The translations under genes were made by a program, and so were the position numbers. This document shows, piece after piece, positions 25,191 through 33,795 of a stretch of 64,000 nucleotides of DNA. The notes under the pieces were generated by a model, which was given only the letters and a program-made list of their open reading frames with translations, did not search any database and was not told the origin of the DNA. This stretch comes from Aestuariimicrobium soli. Its GTDB lineage: Bacteria; Actinomycetota; Actinomycetes; Propionibacteriales; Propionibacteriaceae. Location: positions 124,001 to 188,000 of the forward strand of contig NZ_JBPJSQ010000007.1 of the NCBI RefSeq assembly GCF_051192575.1, read 5' to 3'. Numbering within the stretch: position 1 is the first letter of the stretch; each line of letters starts with the position of its first letter.

Positions 25191-26471
25191 TCAGATCAAG
25201 TAGCGGTGCAGCGCCGAGTCGGGGGAGACGATCTCGTACTCCACCGGCCCGCGGTCGAGCCGGGCGATCAGGTCGTGGTAGCTGAACGGGTCGCCCAGTT
25301 CGATACCGACCAGGGCCGGCCCCACCTCTCGGTTCGACCGCTTCACGTACTCGAAGTGGGCGATGTCGTCTTCGGGGCCGAGCACCTCGTCGAGGAAGCG
25401 CCGCAGCGCTCCCGGTTCCTGGGGGAACTGCACCAGGAAGTAGTGCTTGCGTCCCTCGTGGATCAGCGAGCGTTCCACGATCTCGGCATACCGGGAGACG
25501 TCGTTGTTGCCTCCGGAGAGGATCGCCACCACGGTCGCCCCCGGCTCGACGGTGAAGTCGGCGTCCTTGGGGTGCGTCTTGATGGCGGACGAGGCCAGCG
25601 CCCCCGCGGGCTCGGCGATGATGCCGTCGGACTGGTAGAGGTCGAGCATCTCGGAGCAGATCTGCCCCTCGGGCACGGTGATCAGTTCGGGGGTTCCCCG
25701 GCTCACCAGGTCGAAGGTGAGATCGCCGGCGCGCGAGACGGCGGCCCCGTCGGCGAAGGTCTCGATGTGATCGAGGGTGACCGGGTGGCCGGCGGCGAGG
25801 GCGGCCGACATGCAGGCGGCACCGGCCGGTTCCAGCCCGACGATGCGGGTGTTCGGGTGGTGGGTGCGGAACCAGGCGAGACAGCCGGAGATCATGCCGC
25901 CACCGCCGACGGGCACCAGCAGCACGTCGGGGGCCTCCCCGAGCTGCTCGACGATCTCGGGCGCCACCGTGCCCTGGCCGATGATCGTCCGCGGATCGTT
26001 GAAGGCAGGCACGGGGATCGCGCCGTGGTCGAGCGCGTACTGGCGTGAGGCGGCCTGGGCCTCGTCGTAGGTCTCGCCCCCGATCATCAGGGTGACGCGG
26101 CCACGCCCCAGTTGGCGCATGCGGTCGCGCTTCTGGCGCGGGGTGGTGCTCGGCACGAAGATGTGGGCGTCGATGCCCAGCTCGGCACAACTCCAGGCCA
26201 CCCCTTGGCCGTGATTGCCCGCCGACGCGCCGACCACCCCTCGGGCCCGTTCCTCGGGGGTCAGCTGACTGACGAGGTTGTAGGCCCCGCGGAGCTTGTA
26301 GCTGCGCACGGGTTGCAGGTCTTCGCGCTTGAGGTGCACCTGCGCCCCGGACTCGACCGACAGCCGCTCGTTGCGCTGCAGCGGGGTGACGATCGTGACC
26401 CCGCGCAGCCGCTCGCGGGCCGCATCGATGCTCAGCGCCAAGGAGGAGAAACTCAGGTCGTCAACGTGCAC
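25191..26471 (-). CDS. ilvA: threonine ammonia-lyase (threonine deaminase)
   Basis: A PLP enzyme that converts threonine to 2-oxobutanoate for isoleucine synthesis. The 426-residue protein has the PLP lysine K59 in VRSYKLRGAYN, the phosphate loop VPVGGGGMISG and SAGNHGQGVAW. The C-terminal 90 residues (FLVQFPQEPGALRRFLDEVLG, then VGIELGDPFSYHDLIARL) form the regulatory ACT-like domain of the short, one-domain type found in corynebacteria. The GTG at 26471 is chosen because CATGAT lies 6 nt upstream; a GTG at 26498 would add nine residues. It is convergent with the sigma/anti-sigma pair. Confidence 0.93.
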   Translation of the reverse strand: MHVDDLSFSSLALSIDAARERLRGVTIVTPLQRNERLSVESGAQVHLKREDLQPVRSYKLRGAYNLVSQLTPEERARGVVGASAGNHGQGVAWSCAELGIDAHIFVPSTTPRQKRDRMRQLGRGRVTLMIGGETYDEAQAASRQYALDHGAIPVPAFNDPRTIIGQGTVAPEIVEQLGEAPDVLLVPVGGGGMISGCLAWFRTHHPNTRIVGLEPAGAACMSAALAAGHPVTLDHIETFADGAAVSRAGDLTFDLVSRGTPELITVPEGQICSEMLDLYQSDGIIAEPAGALASSAIKTHPKDADFTVEPGATVVAILSGGNNDVSRYAEIVERSLIHEGRKHYFLVQFPQEPGALRRFLDEVLGPEDDIAHFEYVKRSNREVGPALVGIELGDPFSYHDLIARLDRGPVEYEIVSPDSALHRYLI

Positions 26472-26513
26472 CGATCCATCATGGCGCACCGGGCCCACCC
26501 CCGATACGCCGGT

Positions 26514-28127
26514 TCAGCTGAGCTCGCGGCGGCGCAACTCCACCATGCGTGGGTGGGTGGACTCGACGAGGTCGTCGGGCGACGGCGTCCCGCGCTGGAA
26601 CAGCTCGTCGGGCTCGAACAGGTCGTCCTGACCGTCGGCGGGGGCGTGCCCGCGGCGCTCGCGCCCGGCCAGCTGCTTGACCTCGCTGGAACTGTCGACC
26701 AGTTCGGGCGCCGTCAGCTGGCGCGGGCTCACCTCGACCTCGCTGACGCCTGCCAGGTCGTCGGTGGTCACACCCAGCTCGGCCAGCTTGCGGGCCTGCG
26801 GGAAGACCCGACCCTCGAGGGTGCCGACGGTCTCGTTGTAGGCCTTGACCGACGAGGTGAGCTGGCGCCCGAGCTTGTCGAAGTTGGAGCCCATGCGCGA
26901 CAGCCGGGTGTGCAGTTCGCGCCCCAGCGAGAAGACCTCGGCGGCGCTCTCGGCCAGCTTCGCCTGCTTCCACGAGTAGGCCACGGTGCGCAGGGTCGCG
27001 ATCAGCGACGACGGGCTGGTCAGCACGATGCTGCGGTTGCTGGCGTAGTCGTGCAGGTCGGTCATCTGCGTCAGCGCCTCGGCGAACAGCACGTCTGAGG
27101 GGATGAACAGGATCACGAACTCGGGCGTGCCGGCATCGGAGGCCCAGTAGCGCTTGTTCGACAGCTGGTCGATGTGGGTCCTCACATGCTTCGCGAACGT
27201 CTTCAGGTGGGTCTGCCGCTGGGACTCGTCGGTCGCGGCCTGCGCATCGAGGAACGCCGACAACGGCACCTTCGAGTCGACCCAGACGAACTTGCCCTCG
27301 CCGAAGTTGACCCGCATGTCGGGGCGAATGGTGTTGTCATCGGTGTTCACCGTGGTGGTCTGCAGGTCGAAGTCGCAGTGTTCGAGCATGCCGGCCGACT
27401 CGGCCACCCGCTTGAGCTGGGTCTCGCCCCAGGCGCCCCTGACCTGCGGACGACGCAGGGCCGTCGACAGGGCCGTGGTCTCGCGGCGCAGGTCTTCGCC
27501 GGTTCGCGTCACCTGACGCACCTGTTCCTTCATCTCGGCCTGCAGGGCGCTGCGCTCCTTCTCGACCTGGGTGATCCGCTCCTGCAGGTCCTTGAGCAGG
27601 CCGGTCACCGGGGTGAGCACCTCCTGGGTGGCCTTCAGCCGTTCCTGGGCGACAGCGTCGGCCTTGGCACCCTGGGCCTCGAGGGCCTTGGCGGAGAGAA
27701 GTTCGAAGGCCTGCTGCATCTGCTCGCTGGTGGCCTTGAGTGAGGCCAGCTGGTCGATGGCGCTGTCGCGCTGGGCGAAGGCCGCGGCGAGTTCGGCACC
27801 GACCCGTTCCTTCTCGGCGATCGCCTCGGAGCGGTCGGCCTGAGCGTCGGCCAGTTGAGCCCGCAGGTCGGCGTCGCGGGTGCCGCTCTCTGCCGCCCGG
27901 GCGCGGGCCTCGGACGCCTCCTGCCGAGCGACGGCCGCCTCGGCGCGGGCGCGCTCGGCCTCACCGCGAGCGCGGTCGAGCTCGGCACCGCGCTGGGCGA
28001 GGTCGGCGCGGTCGTCCGCGGCCTGTTGGGCGATGCGGGAACGCACGATCTGCCAGGCGGCGAAGGCACCGACGGCCAGCCCCAACAGGAGGCCGGTCAC
28101 CAGCAGCAGGACGTCTGAAGTGCTCAT
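26514..28127 (-). CDS. rmuC: DNA recombination protein RmuC
   Basis: A 537-residue membrane-anchored protein that limits inversions and rearrangements. An N-terminal helix (residues 6-26, VLLLVTGLLLGLAVGAFAAW) is followed by a long Ala/Glu/Arg coiled coil (30-190). The RmuC nuclease-like domain (210-420) contains RRPQVRGAWGETQLKRVAESAGM, PDMRVNFGEGKFVWVDSKVPL, FVILFIPSDVLFAEAL and ALRTVAYSWKQAKLAESA. The domain's acidic and lysine residues resemble a PD-(D/E)xK core. CAGAGT lies 6 nt before the ATG. Confidence 0.94.
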   Translation of the reverse strand: MSTSDVLLLVTGLLLGLAVGAFAAWQIVRSRIAQQAADDRADLAQRGAELDRARGEAERARAEAAVARQEASEARARAAESGTRDADLRAQLADAQADRSEAIAEKERVGAELAAAFAQRDSAIDQLASLKATSEQMQQAFELLSAKALEAQGAKADAVAQERLKATQEVLTPVTGLLKDLQERITQVEKERSALQAEMKEQVRQVTRTGEDLRRETTALSTALRRPQVRGAWGETQLKRVAESAGMLEHCDFDLQTTTVNTDDNTIRPDMRVNFGEGKFVWVDSKVPLSAFLDAQAATDESQRQTHLKTFAKHVRTHIDQLSNKRYWASDAGTPEFVILFIPSDVLFAEALTQMTDLHDYASNRSIVLTSPSSLIATLRTVAYSWKQAKLAESAAEVFSLGRELHTRLSRMGSNFDKLGRQLTSSVKAYNETVGTLEGRVFPQARKLAELGVTTDDLAGVSEVEVSPRQLTAPELVDSSSEVKQLAGRERRGHAPADGQDDLFEPDELFQRGTPSPDDLVESTHPRMVELRRRELS

Positions 28128-28244
28128 GGCTCCACTCTGCCAACCGCCTGTGACAATTTCGTCCGCCCACTCCGCCCGGGACGAATTGGGCGCCCCGGAC
28201 GTCCCCGCCGCGACCTGTCACAGGGTCGTGGTTGACTGACGCTC

Positions 28245-29525
28245 ATGCACAACACCGCCCGCGAGCACCTGACCGGTCTGCAGGCCTTCATCGAGGCCTC
28301 CCCGTCGAGCTACCACGCCGCCGAAGAAGTCGCGCGGCAGTTGGAGCAGAACGGTTTCACTCGTCTGGACGAGCGGCAACCATGGGAACGGGCCCACGGC
28401 GGTCAGTTCATCGTGCGCGACGGGGCCGTGATCGCGTGGCTCGTGCCCGACACCGTCGACCAACTGACCGGGTTCCGCATCGTCGGGTCGCACACCGACT
28501 CGCCGGGCTTCAAGCTCAAGCCGAACCCGACCTCGTCCACCTACGGTTGGCGGCAGGCCGGGGTCGAGGTGTACGGCGGGCCGCTGCTCAATTCGTGGCT
28601 CGACCGCGACCTCGGGCTGGCCGGTCGGGTGACCACCTTCGACGGACGAAGCCAGCTGGTGCGCACCGGCCCGTGGCTGCGCATTCCGCAGCTCGCGCCC
28701 CACCTCGACCGCACCGTCAACGACAACCTGCACCTCGACAAGCAGCAGCACCTGCACCCGATCTGGGGGCTCGACTCGGGTCCGCAGGGGTCGGGGGCCG
28801 ATCTCGAGGCGCTGTTGTGTGACGAGGCCGGCATCGACCTCGACGAGCTGGCTTTCTGCGACCTGCTCACCTACGGCACGGAGCGGCCGGGGCTGCTGGG
28901 CGCCCAGCAGGAGTTCTTCGCGGCACCGCGGATGGACAACCTGTCGTCGGTGCACGCCAGCCTGCAGGCCCTGCTCGATGTCGCTTTGGGCGACGACATC
29001 GCGGTGCTGGCGGCGTTCGACCACGAGGAGGTGGGCTCGGCGACGCGGTCGGGGGCGTGCGGCCCGATCCTGGAGGACGTGCTCACCCGGGTGGCCGCCG
29101 GCCACGGCATCACGGGCGATGGTTTCCGGGCGATGCTGGCGCGGTCGACGTGCATCTCGTCCGATGCTGGGCACGCGGTGCACCCCAACTACGCGCACAT
29201 GCACGACCCCGACAATCGTCCCGGCGTGAACCGCGGCCCCCTGCTGAAGATCAACGCCAACCAGCGCTACGCCACCGATGCCGTCGGGGCGGCGCTGTGG
29301 AAGCGCGCGTGCGAGGAGGCCGACGTGCCCACGCAGGCGTTCGTGTCGAACAATGCGGTGCCGTGCGGGTCGACCATCGGGCCGCTGACCGCGACCCGGT
29401 TGGGCATCACGGTCGTCGACGTGGGCATTCCGCTGCTGTCGATGCACTCCGCGCGTGAGCTGTGCGGGGTGGACGACCCCTGGTGCCTGTCGCGCGCGCT
29501 GGAGGCCTACTGGGGCGGCGCCTGA
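28245..29525 (+). CDS. apeB: M18 family aspartyl aminopeptidase
   Basis: A cytosolic zinc peptidase that removes N-terminal acidic residues. The 426-residue protein has metal ligands in VGSHTDSPGFKLKP (about residue 85), DNLSSVHASLQALLD, AFDHEEVGS (catalytic and bridging glutamates) and the closing MHSARELCGVDD. The substrate-loop motif SNNAVPCGSTIGPLTATRLGI is intact and length is standard. The start ATG is preceded by no clear ribosome site. A hairpin terminator follows, shared with the convergent small membrane gene. Confidence 0.93.
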   Translation: MHNTAREHLTGLQAFIEASPSSYHAAEEVARQLEQNGFTRLDERQPWERAHGGQFIVRDGAVIAWLVPDTVDQLTGFRIVGSHTDSPGFKLKPNPTSSTYGWRQAGVEVYGGPLLNSWLDRDLGLAGRVTTFDGRSQLVRTGPWLRIPQLAPHLDRTVNDNLHLDKQQHLHPIWGLDSGPQGSGADLEALLCDEAGIDLDELAFCDLLTYGTERPGLLGAQQEFFAAPRMDNLSSVHASLQALLDVALGDDIAVLAAFDHEEVGSATRSGACGPILEDVLTRVAAGHGITGDGFRAMLARSTCISSDAGHAVHPNYAHMHDPDNRPGVNRGPLLKINANQRYATDAVGAALWKRACEEADVPTQAFVSNNAVPCGSTIGPLTATRLGITVVDVGIPLLSMHSARELCGVDDPWCLSRALEAYWGGA

Positions 29526-29556
29526 TCGCCCGGACGAGAACTCCCTGAGCATGCAG

Positions 29557-29588
29557 AACGGCCGCCGTCCCGAGGGACGACGGCCGTT
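29557..29588. terminator. bidirectional hairpin terminator
   Basis: AACGGCCGCCGTCC (29557-29570) pairs with GGACGACGGCCGTT (29575-29588) with one mismatch around a 4-nt loop, followed by a short T-run. It lies between convergent genes. Confidence 0.85.
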
Positions 29589-29622
29589 TCTGGTGCGACG
29601 GGATGAACCCGTCAGCGAAACG

Positions 29623-29922
29623 TCAGGCCGACTGGCTGGCGATCACAGCGGCGATCAGCACCACGATGTAGATCACGATGAAGACGATGTACAGGATCGA
29701 GAAGATCTTGCCCAGCATGTAGCCGGTCTTCAGGTTGCCGTCGAAGGCGTAAGGAGCGCCAGCGGCGATCTCCTTCTTGGCCTGACCGCCCTGGTACCAC
29801 GCGATGAACGCGCAGATGCCGACGAAGATGCCGACGATGCCAAGGATGAAGACGCTCTGAGTCTTGGGGTGCTCGGCGGTGGCGCCGTAGCCCTGCTGCT
29901 GAGGGGTGTAGTTCTGGGACAT
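29623..29922 (-). CDS. small two-helix membrane protein (DUF4190-like)
   Basis: A 99-residue protein with helices at about residues 24-43 (SVFILGIVGIFVGICAFIAWY) and 70-95 (IFSILYIVFIVIYIVVLIAAV). Between them is KKEIAAGAPYAFDGNLKTG, the charged loop characteristic of DUF4190-type proteins. AGGAG lies 7 nt before the ATG, so this gene has a true leader. The Gln-rich start SQNYTPQQQGYG resembles the N-terminus of the DUF4870 protein at 36214. Function unknown. Confidence 0.7.
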   Translation of the reverse strand: MSQNYTPQQQGYGATAEHPKTQSVFILGIVGIFVGICAFIAWYQGGQAKKEIAAGAPYAFDGNLKTGYMLGKIFSILYIVFIVIYIVVLIAAVIASQSA

Positions 29923-30098
29923 GGGTAACTCCTGGATTGCTCAATGCCCGGGACGGACGTCACGAGTATGGCAGTGCGACGGGTCACTGTCGGGGATTGG
30001 TTCCCCCGGATTTGGATACCGGTGGTACAAGGCCACCCCTCGAGGTGAGCCGGGGGAGGGGAGGAGGGTCGGGTCGTCCGAGGGTAGGATGACCGCTC

Positions 30099-31172
30099 GT
30101 GGCACTCACCATCGGCATCGTCGGACTCCCCAACGCGGGCAAGTCGACGCTCTTCAACGCACTCACCCGCAACAACGTGCTCGCGGCGAACTACCCGTTC
30201 GCGACGATCGAGCCCAACGTGGGGGTGGTTGGCGTGCCGGACGACCGGTTGCCCCAGTTGGCCCAGATGTTCGGCTCGGCCGAGATCCTGCCGGCCACGG
30301 TGAGCTTCGTCGACATCGCCGGCATCGTGAAGGGGGCGTCGCAGGGTGAGGGCATGGGCAACGCCTTCCTCGCCAACATTCGCGAGGCCGACGCGATCTG
30401 CCAGGTCACCCGCGTCTTCCGTGACCCCGACGTCACCCACGTCGACGGCGCCGTCAACCCGGGCAACGACATCGAGACGATCACCACCGAGCTGATCCTC
30501 GCGGATCTGCAGACGATCGAGAAGGCGCTGCCCCGGCTGGAGAAGGAGGCGCGCATCAAGAAGGAGGTGCAGCCCAAGTTCCAGGCGTGGCAGCAGGCGC
30601 GCGAGACGCTCAACGGGGGGACCGGCGTGTACGCGGCCGGGCTCGACCTCGAACCACTGCGCGACCTCTTCCTGCTCACCGCCAAGCCGTTCATCTACGT
30701 CTTCAACTGCGACTCCGACGAGTTGGCGGACGAGGACCTCAAGCAGCGCATGCGCGACATCGTGGCCCCGGCCGAGGCGATCTTCCTCGACGCCAAGATC
30801 GAGTCGGAGATGATCGACATGGAGCCGGACGAGGTGCGCGAGTTCCTGGCCGACCTCGGGGTGGACGAGCCTGGCCTCGACACGCTGGCGCGGGTGGGTT
30901 ACGAGACCCTGGGGTTGCAGAGCTACCTGACGGCAGGCCCGAAGGAGGCCCGGGCATGGACGATCCGCAAGGGTTGGACGGCCCCGCAGGCGGCCGGCGT
31001 GATCCACACCGACTTCGAGAAGGGCTTCATCAAGGCACAGGTGGTCAGCTTCGACGACCTGATGGCGGCGGGGTCGGAGCAGGCAGCCAAGGCCGCGGGC
31101 AAGATGCGCCTCGAGGGCAAGGACTACGTGATGGCCGACGGCGACGTGGTCGAATTTCGTTTTGCGGTTTAA
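30099..31172 (+). CDS. ychF: redox-regulated ATPase YchF (Obg-HflX family)
   Basis: A 357-residue P-loop ATPase that associates with ribosomes and stress responses. G1 is GLPNAGKST (residues 9-17), with the switch region EPNVGVVGVPDDRL and DIAGIVKGASQGEGMGN (G3). Its NKxD position is replaced, as in all YchF proteins, which prefer ATP. A coiled coil (about residues 130-200) and a C-terminal TGS domain (TAGPKEARAWTIRKGWTAPQAAGVIHTDFEKGFI) follow. A TAGGAT box ends 8 nt before the GTG. It closes the conserved block shared with mycobacteria. Confidence 0.96.
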   Translation: MALTIGIVGLPNAGKSTLFNALTRNNVLAANYPFATIEPNVGVVGVPDDRLPQLAQMFGSAEILPATVSFVDIAGIVKGASQGEGMGNAFLANIREADAICQVTRVFRDPDVTHVDGAVNPGNDIETITTELILADLQTIEKALPRLEKEARIKKEVQPKFQAWQQARETLNGGTGVYAAGLDLEPLRDLFLLTAKPFIYVFNCDSDELADEDLKQRMRDIVAPAEAIFLDAKIESEMIDMEPDEVREFLADLGVDEPGLDTLARVGYETLGLQSYLTAGPKEARAWTIRKGWTAPQAAGVIHTDFEKGFIKAQVVSFDDLMAAGSEQAAKAAGKMRLEGKDYVMADGDVVEFRFAV

Positions 31173-31326
31173 CCTCCGGTTGCGCGTGGTGTCATGCGAT
31201 TCCTCTGCGTTTGGTCACCGCGTTGCTGCCCTTGTCCATGTCCTCCCGGGTCCGCTCGTGTCGGTGGACAGCTGGATGACGGCCCTGCGAGCCGATCCGC
31301 GAGACGCGTTGCCATACGATTGAGCG

Positions 31327-31719
31327 GTGACAACTCCTATACGCCGCGAGATCGGCCAAGTCTTCATCCCGGTGCGGGACATCCACCGCTCTGCCGACTG
31401 GTACGGCAGGCTGCTCGGTGCGGAGGTGTCCCTGCCTTCGCATGACGACACGATCGTCGACGTCCCGATGGAACCGGGCCCCGGCCTTGCTCTGGACGCG
31501 AACGCGCGGTTCACGCCGGACGGTCCGCCACGCTTCTTCTGGTGGGCCGATGACCTCGGCGCAGTCGTGGCGCATGTGCGCGATCTCGGGGCCGAACTCG
31601 CCTCGGACGTCGTCGACATTGGGAGCGTGGCCTTCGTCCAGTTCCGGGATCCTGACGGGAACCTGCTCATGGTGTGCGCTCGAACGGAGGGCGACGAGTC
31701 CGCTCACACCGTTGTCTGA
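31327..31719 (+). CDS. VOC (glyoxalase/bleomycin-resistance fold) family protein
   Basis: A 130-residue single-domain VOC protein. IGQVFIPVRDIHRSADWYGRLLGAEV opens the first beta-alpha-beta-beta-beta module (metal-ligand position normally near residue 10), and VAFVQFRDPDGNLLMVCAR closes the second with the usual FxDPDGN motif. Substrate unknown. TACGAT lies 6 nt before the GTG. Codon use is slightly less G/C-rich than in neighbouring genes, and the flanks on both sides are gene-poor, so recent acquisition is possible. Confidence 0.82.
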   Translation: MTTPIRREIGQVFIPVRDIHRSADWYGRLLGAEVSLPSHDDTIVDVPMEPGPGLALDANARFTPDGPPRFFWWADDLGAVVAHVRDLGAELASDVVDIGSVAFVQFRDPDGNLLMVCARTEGDESAHTVV

Positions 31720-32255
31720 GCGCCGGTGAGCGAAGGCGCGGCTCATCAGTGCTGGCCCGCACAACGACAGTGGCGGAAGAGATTGCTCGGTGTCGGAATG
31801 GGGTGGAGTTCCGTTTCTCGAACTAAACCTTTGGCGCACCCGCACTCACGGATCGGAGCCGACGCGCACAGCTTCGCTCGCTGTCAATAGTCAGCACCGT
31901 GTCGAAGTCGGCGTAAGCCCTCTGTGTCAGCCTTGAGTGAGATCCCTGGTGACCCTCTGTGGATCTGTAACCCGGAGTTGCACCCTTACTGCACAGCGGC
32001 AGGTTGGTATGTACCGGAACGCGGTGGAGTTCCGCTTCAACGTGTGAGCCGGGGTTCCGTGCGGTGCCCCGCCCCCGTGACCCGGGTGACCTCGCCGATC
32101 CATAACGGTGTCACCGTGCGCATTTGTGCCACCAGGTGGCAACTTCACGCACGGGGAGACCATTTCGGATCGGTGTGCCCGAAGGAGTGGGCAGTCTCAA
32201 CGCGCGCTGAGGCGGTCGAGCGCCGCACCCTCCGGCGAGGCGCCAAGCCGGCCCG
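31720..32255. other. gene-poor stretch with short repeats
   Basis: No credible gene is seen. Two similar words, GGAATGGGGTGGAGTTCCG (about 31796-31814) and GGAACGCGGTGGAGTTCCG (about 32018-32036), lie some 220 bp apart; each has GGAA and TTCC ends that could pair. The base composition looks AT-richer than the flanks. A compound hairpin lies at 32110-32161. Confidence 0.5.
32110..32161. repeat. compound hairpin (family D)
   Basis: An outer stem CCGTGCG (32114-32120) pairs with CGCACGG (32148-32154), and a GTC/GAC clamp extends it. An inner stem TGCCACC (32127-32133) pairs with GGTGGCA (32135-32141) around one base. It lies about 100 nt beyond the end of the SseB-like gene. Confidence 0.6.
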
Positions 32256-32732
32256 TCAGTTGGCGCCCTGTGACCCCGACGAGCGCTCGTCCCGGAACCT
32301 GGCGAGGTTCGGGAGCGGACACCACGAGCTGAGCAAGGGGTAGTCGAGGGCGACCCCGACCACACCCGACTGTCCGAACGCCAACGCCCAGTCGAGGGCG
32401 GCCGGCAGGGGAACAGCCAGGAGCTCCACCCGCTCACTCTGGGGGACGAGTCCGCTGGCCCAGGCCGCTTCCTGCGCGCGACGACCACTGGTGTAGACAG
32501 CCAGCATCGGGCCGGGTTCGGCACCCAGCGAGTACGGACGAGGGGAGTCCGCGCCGCCACGGTTGATGAACACCCACCGGTCGAGCGCGGCGACCGCCCG
32601 CCACAGGGCCACCTGGTCATCGAGCACGCCCGACGTACGGGACACCTCGTGCAGACGCTCGATCTCGGCGATGGTCTCAGCGCTGGGGTCCAGCGGAGCG
32701 GGCGGCGGGGTGTCGGTGGGTCGGTCAGTCAT
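32256..32732 (-). CDS. SseB-like family protein
   Basis: A 158-residue protein resembling the SseB N-terminal domain. RVLEH-like positions are not preserved, but WVFINRGG, PMLAVYTSGRRAQEAAW and VELLAVPLPAALDWALAFGQSGVVGVALDYP follow the family alternation of strand, loop and GxxGxxLNP-like end. The N-terminal 30 residues are proline-rich. GAGGA precedes the ATG by 6 nt. A 54-residue CxxC protein gene lies 59 nt upstream on the same strand. Role unknown; some SseB relatives are linked to secretion systems or serine sensitivity. Confidence 0.6.
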   Translation of the reverse strand: MTDRPTDTPPPAPLDPSAETIAEIERLHEVSRTSGVLDDQVALWRAVAALDRWVFINRGGADSPRPYSLGAEPGPMLAVYTSGRRAQEAAWASGLVPQSERVELLAVPLPAALDWALAFGQSGVVGVALDYPLLSSWCPLPNLARFRDERSSGSQGAN

Positions 32733-32791
32733 GCTCGTCCTCGATCCGGGGTCGGGCCAGTGGGAAGGCTCCATCGTTTCGCCTCGTGGGG

Positions 32792-32956
32792 TCAGGCCCG
32801 CGCCCACTTCTCACGGGGTGGTACGTCGCCCCTCAGCACGCGCATCCGCCCCGCGTTGATGCGCTCCACGAGGAGGGTCGTGGTCGCGTCGATGTCCCAC
32901 GGCAGGGTGCCGGGGCTGGGCACTCCCACGGTGTCGCAGGTGTCGCAGTGGCTCAC
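32792..32956 (-). CDS. 54-residue CxxC microprotein
   Basis: GTG-started frame MSHCDTCDTVGVPSP, then WDIDATTTLLVERINAGRMRV and a basic tail ending REKWARA. C4 and C7 form a CxxC that could bind zinc or be redox-active. Third codon positions are strongly G/C. It heads toward the SseB-like gene. Its first 9 nt overlap the start of the 66-residue protein on the other strand. The ribosome site is weak, so the start is uncertain. Confidence 0.45.
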   Translation of the reverse strand: MSHCDTCDTVGVPSPGTLPWDIDATTTLLVERINAGRMRVLRGDVPPREKWARA

Positions 32957-33148
32957 GCCTTCAAGTGTGGGCGATGCTTCCTGGGGCTGGAGCTGGGCGA
33001 CACCGTCGACGCCGAGATCGCCGTGGACGACGCCGAGCGCACCGTCGAGGTGCCCACGCGTCCCAGAATGGACGAGCCCGCCGCGCCAGCCAACTGGCAG
33101 GCTGAGAATCTATGCCATGAACCGGACACGGGAGCAGGGGAGCGATGA
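32948..33148 (+). CDS. 66-residue CxxC protein coupled to the next gene
   Basis: GTG-started frame MAHAFKCGRCFLGLELG, with C7-x2-C10, then TVDAEIAVDDAERTVEVPTRP. The acidic amphipathic composition and G/C third positions look like real coding, while the opposite strand gives a Ser-rich shadow. Its TGA overlaps the ATG of the following gene (ATGA at 33145-33148), which supports translation. AGG stands 7-8 nt before the GTG. Function unknown. Confidence 0.5.
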   Translation: MAHAFKCGRCFLGLELGDTVDAEIAVDDAERTVEVPTRPRMDEPAAPANWQAENLCHEPDTGAGER

Positions 33149-33582
33149 GCGGAACACTCAGAAGTGACCAGGGGGCCACCTTCGAGCAGCAGATCGCCTG
33201 GCTGCAGGCCCTTCGTCCGCGCATCGGTCAGGTCGAGTTCGTCTTCAATCGGGCCGACGACGAGGGTCACCGGCTGACGTCCCGGCTCGCCCGCCTGACC
33301 TCCACCAGAACGGTCGGCGTCACCGACACCTTCGGCTACGGCCGACCCCGCCCGACGGCCGTCAGGCTCCGGTTCGGGTACGACCGCGAGGTCGTCCGGG
33401 CCATCGAGGAACTGGGCGGGTTCTTCACGGACGAGTCCACCGCCGACCAGTGGACCGGCCTGGGAGACGTGGACGTGGTGTTCCGTGACGCCGAAGGCCG
33501 GGTGCTCGGGGCGACGATCGCCCACGAGCGGCTGCTCCTGAGCCCCGACGGAGAGCCGATCCTGCCGGAGCCCACGAACTGA
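33145..33582 (+). CDS. hypothetical protein
   Basis: A 145-residue soluble protein with no recognised domain. The sequence alternates short strands and helices: GQVEFVFNRADDEGHRLT, TAVRLRFGYDREVVRAIEELGGFFTDEST and VDVVFRDAEGRVLGATIAHERLLL. GGGGAG lies 4 nt before the ATG. It is coupled by ATGA to the 66-residue CxxC protein upstream and followed by a perfect hairpin. It may form a small operon of accessory origin. Confidence 0.65.
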   Translation: MSGTLRSDQGATFEQQIAWLQALRPRIGQVEFVFNRADDEGHRLTSRLARLTSTRTVGVTDTFGYGRPRPTAVRLRFGYDREVVRAIEELGGFFTDESTADQWTGLGDVDVVFRDAEGRVLGATIAHERLLLSPDGEPILPEPTN

Positions 33583-33615
33583 CCACAGAACACCGGCTGG
33601 CCACAGAACTCCAAC

Positions 33616-33659
33616 TTGTGCCCAGAACTCCAGCGGAGACCGTGGAGTTCTGGGCACAA
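33616..33659. terminator. 17-bp perfect hairpin
   Basis: TTGTGCCCAGAACTCCA (33616-33632) pairs fully with 33643-33659 around a 10-nt loop. The word CCACAGAAC occurs twice just upstream. It begins 34 nt after the hypothetical gene's stop, so it could terminate it. It also belongs to the series of long intergenic hairpins in this window. Confidence 0.7.
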
Positions 33660-33795
33660 CCTTGTGGTTTGCGACCTGAGGAGCCGGTCGGGGTCGCGAG
33701 GGCGAAGGTCAGGCGCCGACGGGCGGGATGATCCTGCGGGCCGCGAGGTCGTCTTCTGGAGGGCTGAACCACAGCCCGCCACGCTCAACTTGCAT

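Noticed and set aside
31924..32343. 139-residue frame in the gene-poor patch
   Set aside because: No coding bias, no ribosome site, many rare residues, and overlap with the SseB-like gene end and a hairpin.
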